Notes: a model not told the origin generated them from the sequence alone. DNA of 64,000 bases from a bacterium (GCA_015485355.1 WFTQ01000025.1:1-64000); one strand, 5' to 3'. Counted from the stretch's first letter, positions 36,419 to 45,810 are shown. Numbers and translations are program-made.

Positions 36419-37609
36419 TCATCCGGTGTCTTTGACCGTTTTCAGTTCTTCCAGGTAGGCCAGTGAATAGATACGATCCAGCATCAAATGATCCAGAAAG
36501 GCCGGCGTTAGACGAACAAAGTTGAAGATCAAGCCTCGATGGAGTGGCGAGATAGAATTGAGCAGCTGATTGTAGTGCCAGGACAATTTATTGACCAGTG
36601 TGGCTCGGGGTTTGCGAAGGTGTTCGTATAATTGCAGGGCCCGGGAAAAGTGGGGTTGGTGCCGAAGGCAATGGGCCAGAACATAAGCGCTTTCCATGGC
36701 CTGTGCGGCTCCCTGTCCCAGATTGGGAGTTGTGGCATGTGCCGCGTCTCCCAGTAAGGCGATACGTCCGTCATGCCATCGTTCCAGGGGCGGAATGTCG
36801 AACAAATCTGTCTGGATAAAACTTTCCGGGTCGGCTTGCCGGATTAAGCGATGAAGAAAGGAAGGAAATTTGTGAAACCGTTCCAATAAAAAGGATGGAA
36901 GTTGGGAATCGGAAATGCGGTGTCCGGGCTTTTGGTTATGGGTGAAATAGACATAGACGTTTTGAGGGTCAATGTACCCCAGACCGGCGCGCAATCCCGA
37001 CTCCGGCCCCCAGATTTCATACATCCTCTTGACGGATAGTGAGGGATCATTAAAGGGAACCACCGTTCTCCAGCAGGTTTGTCCCGAATACCGCAGGGAG
37101 ACCTTCCCTAAAACAAGCCGGCGCACAGTCGATCGGATGCCATCGGCACCGATGAGTAAATCGCCTCTGGCTGTAGAACCATCGACAAATTCGGCGACCA
37201 CGTGGGGGCCCTCCGTCCGCAGGGCCCTGAAACGCCGACCCGGGTGAACCCGATGAGAGTCCAGGGACTCCCATAAGATCCGATGCAGATCGGCACGGTG
37301 AATGCCATAGGTGCCAAAACCGAATTTTTGGATGGTGCGCTCTGTGCTTATTTGTTTCAGTCGATTACCGGAAAAGTCCCGCAGTTCGATACCCTGGTAC
37401 AGTATGCCCCTCTGCCGAATAGCCGATGCAAGGCCCAGCCGGTGCAAAATTTGCATGGCATTGGGAGGTAACCAAATGCCGGCACCTACAGGCCTGATTT
37501 CCCGCGAAGCTTCAAATACCTGATAGTCGATCCCCATATGCCGGCAGGACAGGGCTAAAGTCAATCCTCCAATACCTGCACCTACGATGAGTACGGTCAT
37601 GAACACCAC
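36419..37609 (-). CDS. FAD-dependent monooxygenase (UbiH/zeaxanthin epoxidase-like)
   Basis: The 396-residue flavoprotein shows the dinucleotide motif GAGIGG at residues 10-15, the DG motif LLIGADGIRS and the GD motif LLGDAAHATTPNLGQGAAQA, which define class A flavin monooxygenases. It would hydroxylate or epoxidise an aromatic, quinone or isoprenoid substrate using NAD(P)H and oxygen. The GTG start at 37609 has AAGGAAA at good spacing. ATG at 37600 is possible. It stands alone and is divergent from the metal regulator gene. Confidence 0.87.
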   Translation of the reverse strand: MVFMTVLIVGAGIGGLTLALSCRHMGIDYQVFEASREIRPVGAGIWLPPNAMQILHRLGLASAIRQRGILYQGIELRDFSGNRLKQISTERTIQKFGFGTYGIHRADLHRILWESLDSHRVHPGRRFRALRTEGPHVVAEFVDGSTARGDLLIGADGIRSTVRRLVLGKVSLRYSGQTCWRTVVPFNDPSLSVKRMYEIWGPESGLRAGLGYIDPQNVYVYFTHNQKPGHRISDSQLPSFLLERFHKFPSFLHRLIRQADPESFIQTDLFDIPPLERWHDGRIALLGDAAHATTPNLGQGAAQAMESAYVLAHCLRHQPHFSRALQLYEHLRKPRATLVNKLSWHYNQLLNSISPLHRGLIFNFVRLTPAFLDHLMLDRIYSLAYLEELKTVKDTG

Positions 37610-37755
37610 ATCGGGTTTTCCTTAAAGATAATTCCGGGGGCGAGCGGGGAAAAGGGGTTTTTAAACGGAAGACCGAATTCCTCGGCTTCTTTAAAACGGG
37701 AAACGGAAGGTCGAAACACCATTTCTATGGCGTAGGGGCAAAAGGCGAAGAGCAG

Positions 37756-37784
37756 CCTAAAATATAATTTAGGACAACCTAAAT
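37756..37784 (+). promoter_or_regulatory. DtxR/MntR-type operator
   Basis: Three alternating half-sites are present: CCTAAA (37756), TTTAGG (37768) and CCTAAA (37778). The core ATTTAGG-ACAA-CCTAAAT (37767-37784) is a perfect palindrome. The TTTAGG-N4-CCTAAA form resembles operators bound by DtxR-family metal regulators. It lies 7 bases upstream of the -35 element of the regulator gene, suggesting autoregulation. Confidence 0.75.
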
Positions 37785-37790
37785 ATTTTC

Positions 37791-37819
37791 TTGCATTCGC
37801 TTAATCTTTGCCTTAATAT
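37791..37819 (+). promoter_or_regulatory. sigma-70-type promoter of metal-uptake locus
   Basis: TTGCAT at 37791-37796 and TAATAT at 37814-37819 are separated by 17 bases, just downstream of the palindromic operator and 25 bases before the start codon. Confidence 0.7.
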
Positions 37820-37844
37820 AAAGCCTTTCAAACGAGGAATGGAC

Positions 37845-38510
37845 ATGAATCGAGTGATTGAAGATTATTTGAAAACCATCTACGATATCCATGCCACAGA
37901 AGGGAAGGTAACGACCACGGCGATTGCTCAGCGGCTGAAAATTGCACCGGCTTCGGTCACCGGCATGTTAAAAAAGCTGGCACGCATGAACCTGGTGCAG
38001 TACGAAAAGTATCAGGGGGTGCGTTTAACGTCGGCGGGGGAACAAATCGCCCTGGAGGTCATTCGTCATCATCGCCTGATCGAGTTGTTCTTGGCCCAGG
38101 CCCTTAATGTTCCCTGGGATCAGGTGCACGAGGAGGCCGAAAAGTGGGAGCATGTGTTATCCGAAGAGATGGAGGACCGGATCGATCGCTGGCTGGGATC
38201 GCCCAAAACAGACCCGCATGGGGCTCCCATCCCCGATAAAAACGGGCATATCGAGGAACCGCCCAAAGTGCGTCTCTGTGAAGTGGTGCCTGTGAGTCGG
38301 GTGGTGGTGGCCGAGGTTAGCGATCACGATCCGGAATTGTTGCGCTATCTGGGCAAACTGAATGTGTATCCCGGAACCTCCCTGGAAGTGGTGCAAGTGG
38401 AACCGTTCGATCGGTCCATGGAGGTGCGCATCGGGGAACAAATTCGGGTACTCAGTGCCCTAGTAACCCGTTGTATCTGGGTTACCGACGTGCAAGCGTT
38501 GGATGCTTAA
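37845..38510 (+). CDS. DtxR/MntR-family metal-dependent repressor
   Basis: The start is ATG 37845 (GAGGA lies 6 bases upstream, and the ATG at 37839 is too close). The 221-residue product has a winged helix (residues 1-65, with APASVTGMLKKLARMNLV), the metal-binding and dimerisation domain (RHHRLIELFL, WEHVLSEEMEDRID, TDPHGAPIP) and a C-terminal SH3-like/FeoA domain (about 145-221). It should repress when loaded with Mn, Fe or a similar metal. It heads a run that encodes a complete metal ABC transporter and sits behind the operator described above. Confidence 0.9.
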   Translation: MNRVIEDYLKTIYDIHATEGKVTTTAIAQRLKIAPASVTGMLKKLARMNLVQYEKYQGVRLTSAGEQIALEVIRHHRLIELFLAQALNVPWDQVHEEAEKWEHVLSEEMEDRIDRWLGSPKTDPHGAPIPDKNGHIEEPPKVRLCEVVPVSRVVVAEVSDHDPELLRYLGKLNVYPGTSLEVVQVEPFDRSMEVRIGEQIRVLSALVTRCIWVTDVQALDA

Positions 38511-38548
38511 AAGGCAAATGTTGAGAATTTAAATCAACAGGAGGCAAG

Positions 38549-39394
38549 ATGGGATTGATCCTACGGCATCATGTGATGGTATCTCTGCTCCGAGGATGGT
38601 TCCGGCATATCGGAAGAAACGTTTTTCTGGTGGGCTGGACGATTGCCCTGCTGGTAACATTCGGGGAAAGTGGGGCGCAGGAGGTATCGCCCATCGTGGG
38701 CGAGCGGCCGGGCTATGGGGAAAGTACCCTGACCGTACCCCCTGGCTTCGTTCAGGTGGAAATGGGGTATACCTTTTTTCGTCAGGATCCGGTGGATCAG
38801 CAGACCATCGGGGAATTATTGATCCGGCTCCCGATCACCCGTCGTGTGGAATTGCGTTTTCTGGGAAATTCGTATCTGGTTCAAAAGTCCAATCGGGGTA
38901 ACCCCGTGCGCGGGTTGGAGGACGCCGGTCTGGGAGTGAAGTTTCAGCTGAGCCGGGCCGAGGGAAGTGCCTTCAACATTTGGAAACCTCAGGCGGCTTT
39001 GTTCCTTAGTACCTCCATCCCCACAGGCAATCGAGCTTTTCGTTCGAACGACCCACAGCCTTCGGTTAAACTGGGGGTGGAATATCCCCTTTCTCATACA
39101 TTGTCTATCACGGGTTTCTGGATTGCGGATTGGATTTCCAGGGACAATCGGTATACCGCGGATTGGTCCGGCAGTCTCTCCCTGGGCATCACCCTGACCC
39201 CCAACCTGGCCGGCTTTATGGAGATGTACGCCATCTTCCCCGGGCGAAGCGGTGAAGGAACCACCGGTTTTGTGGATGGGGGGCTGACCTTTTGGGTGAA
39301 TGACAATCTGGCCTGGGACGCCCATTCCGGCATTCAGGTGATAGGCGCCGGAAGCGGTTTTTTTATTGGCAGTGGTCTGATTGCGCGATTTTAA
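38549..39394 (+). CDS. outer-membrane beta-barrel protein (MetA-phenol-degradation-like)
   Basis: The 281-residue protein has an export signal (about residues 20-43), alternating beta-strands throughout, and a C-terminal phenylalanine (GLIARF) as expected for barrel assembly. The strands GYTFFRQ, ELRFLGN and FIGSGLIARF and the length resemble the Phenol_MetA_deg family of putative outer-membrane transporters. It lies between the metal regulator (38 bases) and the metal-binding lipoprotein (78 bases), which suggests passage of a metal or metal complex across the outer membrane. That role is inferred from position only. Confidence 0.72.
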   Translation: MGLILRHHVMVSLLRGWFRHIGRNVFLVGWTIALLVTFGESGAQEVSPIVGERPGYGESTLTVPPGFVQVEMGYTFFRQDPVDQQTIGELLIRLPITRRVELRFLGNSYLVQKSNRGNPVRGLEDAGLGVKFQLSRAEGSAFNIWKPQAALFLSTSIPTGNRAFRSNDPQPSVKLGVEYPLSHTLSITGFWIADWISRDNRYTADWSGSLSLGITLTPNLAGFMEMYAIFPGRSGEGTTGFVDGGLTFWVNDNLAWDAHSGIQVIGAGSGFFIGSGLIARF

Positions 39395-39472
39395 AACGGG
39401 CATTGTGAAGGCCACTATGGGGGCCGGGCGGCGATTTGGCTGACAACCGGGAAAAAATTAGGTATTGGGGCC

Positions 39473-40483
39473 ATGAAAGTTAAAAACGTTTTGCCCTATA
39501 TGCCGCTGGTTTGGGTGTGTGCTTGTTTATGGGGCGGCTGGACGGGGTGTAGTCGCAGCGCCTTGGAGCGGGACAATTGGCAGATTCAGCGAAAGGTCAC
39601 CGAAACGGATCCCCTTAAGATCGTGACGACCACCGGGATGATCGCCGATGCGGCTCGACGCGTGGGGGGACGTTGGGTGTCCGTGAAGGCACTGATGGGT
39701 CCCGGAATCGATCCCCATCTTTACAAAGCCCGGGAAGGGGATGTGTTGCTTCTGGCGGATGCCGATTTGATCCTGTTTAATGGGCTGCACCTGGAGGGAA
39801 AAATGACCGATATTTTGAAACAGCTGACCGATTACACCCCCACCGTGCCGGTGGCGGAGGCCATCCCGGAAACCCTGTTAATCTCTCCCCCGGAATATGA
39901 GGGGAATTATGATCCTCACATCTGGTTCGATGTACGCCTGTGGATGATGGTGGTACAAACCATACGGGAGGTATTGATAGAATTGGATTCCCTTCACGCC
40001 CGGGAATATCGCCGGAATGCGGAGGAATATTTGCAGCGGTTGGAGGTGCTTCATCAATATGTCTTACAACGTTCCCGGGAGGTGCCACCCTCCATTCGGG
40101 TATTGATCACCGCCCACGATGCCTTTAACTACTTCAGTCGGGCATATGGGTTTGAAGTAAAAGGATTGCAGGGGATCAGTACAGCGGCCGAAGCCGGCAT
40201 TTCGGATGTGCGCGAGTTGGCGGAATTCATTGTGCAACGGGGCATTCCCGCCGTTTTTGTGGAAACATCGGTGCCGCCCCGTTATATCGAGGCCCTTCAG
40301 GAGGCGGTGCGCGCGCGTGGGTTTGAGGTGCGGATCGGGGGATCTCTCTTCTCCGATGCCCTGGGAAGCCCCGGAACTCCGCAGGGAACGTATCTGGGGA
40401 TGGTGCGCCATAACATCGATACCATCGTATCCGCTTTGTTGTCTCGACCGCTGTCGGTATCATCGCTCTGGGAAAAAAGGTGA
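39473..40483 (+). CDS. TroA/ZnuA-like metal-binding lipoprotein
   Basis: The 336-residue substrate-binding protein starts with a lipoprotein-type signal (Cys26 in GWTGC). Its metal ligands are visible at His82 (GIDPHLY), His149 (YDPHIWF), His215 (TAHDAFNYF) and Asp295 (LFSDALG). Three His plus one Asp is the TroA/ZnuA set, whereas Mn-specific PsaA/MntC proteins have Glu at the third site. The His-rich loop of ZnuA is absent. The substrate is therefore Zn, Mn or Fe. It is the periplasmic part of the ABC transporter encoded downstream. Confidence 0.9.
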   Translation: MKVKNVLPYMPLVWVCACLWGGWTGCSRSALERDNWQIQRKVTETDPLKIVTTTGMIADAARRVGGRWVSVKALMGPGIDPHLYKAREGDVLLLADADLILFNGLHLEGKMTDILKQLTDYTPTVPVAEAIPETLLISPPEYEGNYDPHIWFDVRLWMMVVQTIREVLIELDSLHAREYRRNAEEYLQRLEVLHQYVLQRSREVPPSIRVLITAHDAFNYFSRAYGFEVKGLQGISTAAEAGISDVRELAEFIVQRGIPAVFVETSVPPRYIEALQEAVRARGFEVRIGGSLFSDALGSPGTPQGTYLGMVRHNIDTIVSALLSRPLSVSSLWEKR

Positions 40484-40494
40484 GGAGAGCGACC

Positions 40495-41265
40495 ATGGCA
40501 GACGTCCGGAACAGCGGCCCGATGGCCGTCGAAATAGAGGATTTGACAGTGGCTTATCAGCAACAACCGGTTTTGTGGGATGTGGATCTGCGCATTCCCC
40601 GGGGAGTGCTGATGGCTATTGTCGGACCCAACGGGGCGGGGAAAACGACACTGATTAAGGCGGTGTTGGGGCTGGTCAGACCCCTGGCCGGGGAGGTGCG
40701 CATCTTTGGAAAACCCTATAAGGAGCAGCGTCAGCGGGTGGCCTATGTGCCGCAGCGCAGCAGTGTGGACTGGGATTTCCCGACCACGGTACTGGATGTG
40801 GTGATGATGGGCCGTTACGGCCAGCTGGGTTGGTTTCGGCGGCCGGGCAGGAGGGAGCGCCGGCTGGCCATGGCCGCACTGGAAAAATTAGGCATGCAGG
40901 CCTTTGCCGAGCGCCAGATCAGCCAGCTGTCCGGTGGGCAGCAGCAACGGGTGTTTCTGGCCCGCGCATTGGTTCAGGATGCCGATGTGTATTTGATGGA
41001 TGAACCCTTCCAAGGGGTGGATGCTACCACAGAGCGCGCGATCGTGACCCTGTTGCAGGAGCTGAGTCGGCAGAAAAAAACCGTCGTGGTGGTGCATCAC
41101 GATCTGCAATCGGTACCGGATTACTTCCACTGGGTGGCATTGTTGAATGTGAGGGCCATTGCCAGCGGACCGGTCGATCGAGTGTTTACCCTGGACAATT
41201 TGAAAAAGACCTACGGAGGCCATCTGGTGTGGATCGAAAAAGAGGCCCTGGCCGGAAGCGATTGA
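40495..41265 (+). CDS. metal ABC transporter ATP-binding protein
   Basis: Translation starts at ATG 40495 behind AGGAGAG, 11 bases after the binding-protein stop. The 256-residue ATPase has Walker A GPNGAGKT (44-51), signature LSGGQQQR (145-152), the Walker B segment VYLMDEPF, and the [19 protein letters not shown] segment typical of Zn/Mn/Fe importers. It powers the two permeases that follow after a 211-base gap holding no gene. Confidence 0.93.
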   Translation: MADVRNSGPMAVEIEDLTVAYQQQPVLWDVDLRIPRGVLMAIVGPNGAGKTTLIKAVLGLVRPLAGEVRIFGKPYKEQRQRVAYVPQRSSVDWDFPTTVLDVVMMGRYGQLGWFRRPGRRERRLAMAALEKLGMQAFAERQISQLSGGQQQRVFLARALVQDADVYLMDEPFQGVDATTERAIVTLLQELSRQKKTVVVVHHDLQSVPDYFHWVALLNVRAIASGPVDRVFTLDNLKKTYGGHLVWIEKEALAGSD

Positions 41266-41476
41266 TACGGACCCTTCGAAACGATGGTAGACCGGGGAGG
41301 CCCGGGGCCCAGCCGAACGTTCCCCCGTGGAAACAGGTGGGGGATGGGGTTTGAACCGTGTATCGGCCGGTGGCTCGGGGGAACCACCGCCAATGGATAC
41401 TCCAGGGGACAATGAAACGGTGCCGGGTGGAAGAATGAAAACGGGTTTCTCACCCGCAAATGACGGATAAAGGGCT

Positions 41477-42613
41477 ATGGAATTGTTGCAGACCATCGGG
41501 ATCGTGTTCGGGGACTACACTCTGCGCACTGTTTTATTGGGGGCCTTGATCTTAGGCGGGGTGAGCGGCGTTTTAGGAGCGCTGGCGTTGCTGCGCCGCC
41601 AGAGTCTGCTGGGGGACACCATCTCCCATGCGGCTTTGCCCGGCATTGCCATGGCCTTTTTGTTAAGCGGATCGAAATCGTCTCTGGTGCTGCTGAGCGG
41701 AGCCGCCCTCTCCGGCTGGCTGGCGACGCTTTTTATGCTTCAGGTAGTGCGAACCTCACGGATCAAAGACGATACCGCCCTGGGGTTGGTATTATCGGTG
41801 TTTTTCGGTTTTGGACTGGTATTATTGACCTTTATCCAGAAACGGCCGGATGCAGCCCAAGCGGGTTTAGACAAATTCCTTTTCGGGCAGGCGGCCACCC
41901 TGATGGCCGAAGACGTGACGATTATGGCCTGGTTAAGTGCCCTGGTATTTGTTCTGGTGGTGCTGTTCTGGAAAGAGCTTAAAGTCTATTTGTTCGATTC
42001 CGGATTTGCAGAAAGCCTGGGGTTCCCGACCCGGTGGCTGGATATCCTCTTGCTGTCTTTGCTGGTCATTACCATTGTCATCGGATTACAGACGGTGGGG
42101 GTGGTTTTGATGAGCGCCATGGTGGTGGCGCCGGCCGCCGCGGCCAGACAGTGGACCCATCGTCTGGAGCGAATGGTATTGTTGGCCGGGCTGTTTGGGA
42201 TGTTCGCCGGAGTCAGCGGGTCTCTGACCAGTAGTCTGGTGCCCCGATTACCTACCGGTCCAACCATTGTGGTGGTGGCCACGATCATGGTCCTCTGTTC
42301 ACTCCTGTTTGCCCCCGCCCGGGGCATTCTCTGGAACCGGTTTCGATTGAAACGGCAACAAAAATCCATTCAGGTTCATATTGCTTTGCTGACTCTACTG
42401 GACTTGGCGGAACATCATCGCGATTACAGGCATCAACACTCTCTGGAGGTTGTGCGGGCTGTATTACCTCGCACGACGCATTTAAGCCGAACGTTGAAAG
42501 AATTGGAAGAGAGGGGGTGGATTACGGTGCCGCGGAAGGGATTTGTGGCCTTGACGGCCCGGGGGGTTGAGGTGGCCCGCCGCTTTCGTGAAAACCAGGA
42601 GGTCGCCGGATGA
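41477..42613 (+). CDS. metal ABC permease with C-terminal winged-helix tail (first)
   Basis: The 378-residue protein has about eight transmembrane helices in residues 15-285 and the conserved LGDTISHAALPG motif of the TroC/ZnuB family. After residue 295 a cytoplasmic tail of about 85 residues follows. It reads like a winged helix (ALLTLLDLAEHH, then LSRTLKELEERGWITV and ALTARGVEVARRF). Classical ZnuB/TroC proteins end shortly after the last helix. Its partner permease has a similar tail. It overlaps that gene by 4 bases. Confidence 0.87.
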   Translation: MELLQTIGIVFGDYTLRTVLLGALILGGVSGVLGALALLRRQSLLGDTISHAALPGIAMAFLLSGSKSSLVLLSGAALSGWLATLFMLQVVRTSRIKDDTALGLVLSVFFGFGLVLLTFIQKRPDAAQAGLDKFLFGQAATLMAEDVTIMAWLSALVFVLVVLFWKELKVYLFDSGFAESLGFPTRWLDILLLSLLVITIVIGLQTVGVVLMSAMVVAPAAAARQWTHRLERMVLLAGLFGMFAGVSGSLTSSLVPRLPTGPTIVVVATIMVLCSLLFAPARGILWNRFRLKRQQKSIQVHIALLTLLDLAEHHRDYRHQHSLEVVRAVLPRTTHLSRTLKELEERGWITVPRKGFVALTARGVEVARRFRENQEVAG

Positions 42614-43746
42614 ATGTGCTGCAACTGGAAATCCAGCTGGTGGCGGTGGTTGTGGCCGTCGCCTGTGCCCTGCCGGGCACCTTTCTGGTTTTGCGGAAAA
42701 TGGCCATGATGAGCGACGCCATCAGTCATTCCATCTTGTTCGGTATTGTGGTGGCCTTCTTCTACACCCGGGATCTGTCTTCTCCGTTACTCGTGTTGGC
42801 CGCCACGGCTACCGGGGTGTTGACCGCGTTCATGGTGGAATTGTTGTTGAAATCCCGAAGAGTGGGCGAAGACGCCGCGATTGGATTGGTGTTTCCCTTT
42901 TTATTCAGCATGGGGGTGATTTTGATCTCTCGCTATGCGGGCAATATTCATCTGGATACCGATGCGGTATTGCTGGGGGAGATTGCGTTTACGCCGTTCG
43001 AACGCCTGAAGCTGGCGGGACTGGATTGGGGTCCCCGGGCCCTGTATCTGATGGGAGGGATTCTGCTTCTGAATGGTTTATTCATGGGACTGTTATACAA
43101 GGAGTTGAAGCTGGCCACTTTTGATCCGGCGCTGGCGGCGGCGCTGGGATTTTCCCCGGCACTGGTGCACTATTTGCTCATGGGGATGGTCTCCTTGACC
43201 GCCGTGGGGGCTTTCGATGCCGTGGGATCCATCCTGGTCATCGCCCTGATGATCGGCCCTCCGGCGGCGGCTTATCTATTAACCGATCGCCTCTCCCATA
43301 TGATTCTCCTGAGTGCGGGGATCGGAAGCCTGGCCTCCATTGGAGGCTACTGGATGGCTCACGGGTTCAATGCATCCATTGCCGGTTCCATGGCCACCAT
43401 CATCGGGGTCGTTTTCCTCCTGGTTTATTTATTGGCCCCTCAGCGCGGGGTGTGGGCGATGTACCGCAAACGTCGACAACAACAGCTGGAAACCGCCGTA
43501 TCCCTGCTGCTGGTGCATGTGTTCAGCCATCAGCATCAGCTGGATGCCCGGGAGGAGTGTCATGTGGATCATTTGTACAATCACCTCAAATGGGATTTCC
43601 GCTTCACCCGCCGGCTCATCCAGCATTGCCGGAAAGAGGGATTGGTGTCCCTTCGGAAAAATCTGCTTTACCTGACCCCCAAGGGACAGGCGCATATCCA
43701 TCGGGTGGTCGGCCTGAGGGATATGGGCGAAGGTGCCGCCCGGTAA
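42610..43746 (+). CDS. metal ABC permease with C-terminal winged-helix tail (second)
   Basis: This 378-residue permease has the MSDAISHSILFGI motif (compare SDAVSHAVLPG) and about eight membrane helices. Its tail after residue 290 again looks like a winged helix (VSLLLVHVFSHQHQ, then FTRRLIQHCRKEGLVSLR and LYLTPKGQAHIHRV). The two permeases would form a heterodimer with paired cytoplasmic tails. It is the last gene of the metal locus, and I see no clear terminator after it. Confidence 0.87.
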   Translation: MNVLQLEIQLVAVVVAVACALPGTFLVLRKMAMMSDAISHSILFGIVVAFFYTRDLSSPLLVLAATATGVLTAFMVELLLKSRRVGEDAAIGLVFPFLFSMGVILISRYAGNIHLDTDAVLLGEIAFTPFERLKLAGLDWGPRALYLMGGILLLNGLFMGLLYKELKLATFDPALAAALGFSPALVHYLLMGMVSLTAVGAFDAVGSILVIALMIGPPAAAYLLTDRLSHMILLSAGIGSLASIGGYWMAHGFNASIAGSMATIIGVVFLLVYLLAPQRGVWAMYRKRRQQQLETAVSLLLVHVFSHQHQLDAREECHVDHLYNHLKWDFRFTRRLIQHCRKEGLVSLRKNLLYLTPKGQAHIHRVVGLRDMGEGAAR

Positions 43747-43881
43747 CCTCGCGGGAAAGAGGGGCCGGACCACCCGGTAGGCAGGGGAGGCTATTTGGAG
43801 GCATTCTACTCCCGGAGGGTTCCCGAAACCCCTCCAGAGGCATTGTTCCCGTATGCCGGAAGAACGGGCAAACGCTGGCGT

Positions 43882-44757
43882 TTACCATTTTTCCCCGAAA
43901 CGAAGCAGCCGGGTAATGGAAAAACCCAGATGCCACTTCCCGGGGTCCCAGCCGGTGGCACCGCTGCCGGCCAGGAACTGGGAGGTGTTTAAACGGGTGC
44001 TATTGGTTAAAAAGATTTTGAAAAAATGGCCCCCGGTTTCGAATTCGATGCCGGCGGTGAAGGGCATTTCGCCGTCCCGGTAGCCGCTCACCACAGGGGC
44101 CGCTTCCGCCCATATGTTCCAGGAAGGCGATACATACACCTGCAAATAAGCACCCATCGTAACGCTGGATAGGGATCGGTCGCCGAGCAGATCGCTGTTG
44201 TGAAGATAAGCCGGAACCAGACCGATCCCCACCTTCTTCTGGATCAGTGTGTTGAACAGGAGTTGACCGAAAAATTGAAAATTACGGACGTCCCAACGAT
44301 CCCGTCGGTACGCCCGGGGATCCAAAGGGCTGAAGGCAATGCCGGCACGGGCCCCCATTACCAATGGAAGCCCGGGGTGGGCGCGTTGCCATAGTTTGCT
44401 TTTCACGCTCAAATCGATATTGCGCAGACGATTGCTTCGCCCGATTTCCACCATCAGCTGATGGGTAAGGGCATATGCCAGGGACAATCGATTATACGCC
44501 GGACCGTCGACCCCCCAGAAACTATCGAAACCGGAGGAAAGGTCCGGGATGAACCGATGAGATACGATAAATTCGAAATTGCCCTTTCGCAGCGTTTCGG
44601 TGGTCGGCAGGTTGGCCACAATGGTGGAATGGAACAGTTGGATATCCTGTGGAGGTTTATGCACCCGTTTTTTCCACCTTACCCGTTGCCCTTCCAGAGT
44701 AGCCTGGCCCACAAGGCCCGTTAGGATCATGACCAATAAATAGATGTGCCAGCCCAA
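43882..44757 (-). CDS. DUF5777-like outer-membrane barrel protein
   Basis: The 291-residue protein begins with a signal peptide (MGWHIYLLVMILTGLVGQA). The first conserved segment, NLPTTETLRKGNFEFIVSHR, is one I associate with the DUF5777 barrel family. The rest is made of alternating strands ending in WHLGFSITRLL. It is third in a minus-strand operon behind a cytochrome-like lipoprotein and a YceI protein, 22 bases after the YceI gene. A role in an envelope redox or lipid-carrier pathway is possible but unproven. Confidence 0.75.
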   Translation of the reverse strand: MGWHIYLLVMILTGLVGQATLEGQRVRWKKRVHKPPQDIQLFHSTIVANLPTTETLRKGNFEFIVSHRFIPDLSSGFDSFWGVDGPAYNRLSLAYALTHQLMVEIGRSNRLRNIDLSVKSKLWQRAHPGLPLVMGARAGIAFSPLDPRAYRRDRWDVRNFQFFGQLLFNTLIQKKVGIGLVPAYLHNSDLLGDRSLSSVTMGAYLQVYVSPSWNIWAEAAPVVSGYRDGEMPFTAGIEFETGGHFFKIFLTNSTRLNTSQFLAGSGATGWDPGKWHLGFSITRLLRFGEKW

Positions 44758-44779
44758 GGTCGCTTCCTCCTATTTTCGT

Positions 44780-45361
44780 TCAATCGGCCACTTTAATCAG
44801 GTAAAAATCCAGTTCCAGACGAATGATTTCACTCAATTTAAAAAACATGATGCGAGGGATTTTTATCTTATAATCCGGCAATTTCACCTGGAAACGAGCC
44901 TGGATACGCATGCGGTTTTCCTCGGGGAAAAAGACTGTACCCTCGATCGTGATGTTTCGCTCCACTCCGTGAATGGAAAGGGTGCCCTTCGCGGTGGCCT
45001 GGTACGCCGTTAGGGAGGTATCCAAACGAACAACCCGGCTCACCCGACCCCGAAACACCGCCATCGGCCAACGGTCCGTTTCCAGGTAATTTTCCCGCAT
45101 GTGACGATTACGCAGGCCGATGCCGGTGTCCAGGGTGCGCAAATCCACCTCGAAATACAGTTCGTTGGGGTTTCCAAACAGAGAATCCCCTTCCCAGTAA
45201 ATGTAACCATCGATGTAGTCGGTAACGCCTTCAAATTCTTCCAAGGGAGCACGGGAAATGAATTTTATCTGATGTTTGGCTTGGGTATCCACGTTCCATT
45301 CCACTGCCTGGAGGGGCAAACCGGCCAGGCAAATCAAGGCAAACACCCGTATGCTGTTCAT
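44780..45361 (-). CDS. YceI-family lipocalin-like periplasmic protein
   Basis: The start is ATG 45361, 14 bases after the preceding gene, opening a signal peptide (MNSIRVFALICLAGLPLQA). The 193-residue product has the YceI pattern: WNVDTQAKHQIKF at the mature N terminus, FEVDLRTLDTGIGLRNRHM in the middle and VKGxLxxxGV-type strands (AKGTLSIHGVERNITIEG). YceI proteins bind long isoprenoids or similar amphiphiles in a lipocalin-like barrel. Its operon partners suggest it handles a quinone-like or polyprenyl molecule, which is inference. Confidence 0.88.
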   Translation of the reverse strand: MNSIRVFALICLAGLPLQAVEWNVDTQAKHQIKFISRAPLEEFEGVTDYIDGYIYWEGDSLFGNPNELYFEVDLRTLDTGIGLRNRHMRENYLETDRWPMAVFRGRVSRVVRLDTSLTAYQATAKGTLSIHGVERNITIEGTVFFPEENRMRIQARFQVKLPDYKIKIPRIMFFKLSEIIRLELDFYLIKVAD

Positions 45362-45375
45362 GGTTCCCCCGGCGA

Positions 45376-45810
45376 TTAATTGTTTTGTGCCCCGTCGGAG
45401 ATCCACTGGCGAATCACGTTGATGGTGGACTGGGGTAATGGATTGCTGTTAAAAGGCATGCGAGCCTGCTGGATTTGCGGATCTCCTTCCAGCTTCATGA
45501 TGAGATAACTCTGGTCGGGATCGCCGGGTTTTACCCGTTGGAGTTGGGGAATCTGGGAGCTGTTGACGTTGACCAGGTTCGAGTAGGACCTTCCCTGAGA
45601 GAGATCTAATCCCGCCTGTCGGTCTGTTGTGCTATGACAACTCGACAGGGCGCATCGAGGAGTGAATACATTGGCCTGAATGGAGGAGAGTTTGGGTTGT
45701 AGCCCACCATTCTCCTCCGGATTCTCCTCGGTGGGGCTGCTGCATCCCGCTGTCACTATCAGAGCAGCGGCCGCAATGACTATGGTGAACAGAATGGATT
45801 GACCAGACAT
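45376..45810 (-). CDS. cytochrome-like lipoprotein with CX4CH motif
   Basis: The 144-residue protein starts at ATG 45810 behind AAGGAGG. It has a lipoprotein signal (Cys23 in IVTAGC). The segment PRCALSSCH contains Cys53, Cys58 and His59, a CX4CH spacing instead of the usual CXXCH. A conserved-looking MPF near residue 117 could provide the distal methionine, as in class I cytochromes c. The remaining sequence (VKPGDPDQSYLIMKL, IRQWISDGAQ) matches c-type domains found in secreted proteins of the FCB group and Planctomycetes. It is first in the operon with YceI and the barrel protein. Confidence 0.75.
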   Translation of the reverse strand: MSGQSILFTIVIAAAALIVTAGCSSPTEENPEENGGLQPKLSSIQANVFTPRCALSSCHSTTDRQAGLDLSQGRSYSNLVNVNSSQIPQLQRVKPGDPDQSYLIMKLEGDPQIQQARMPFNSNPLPQSTINVIRQWISDGAQNN

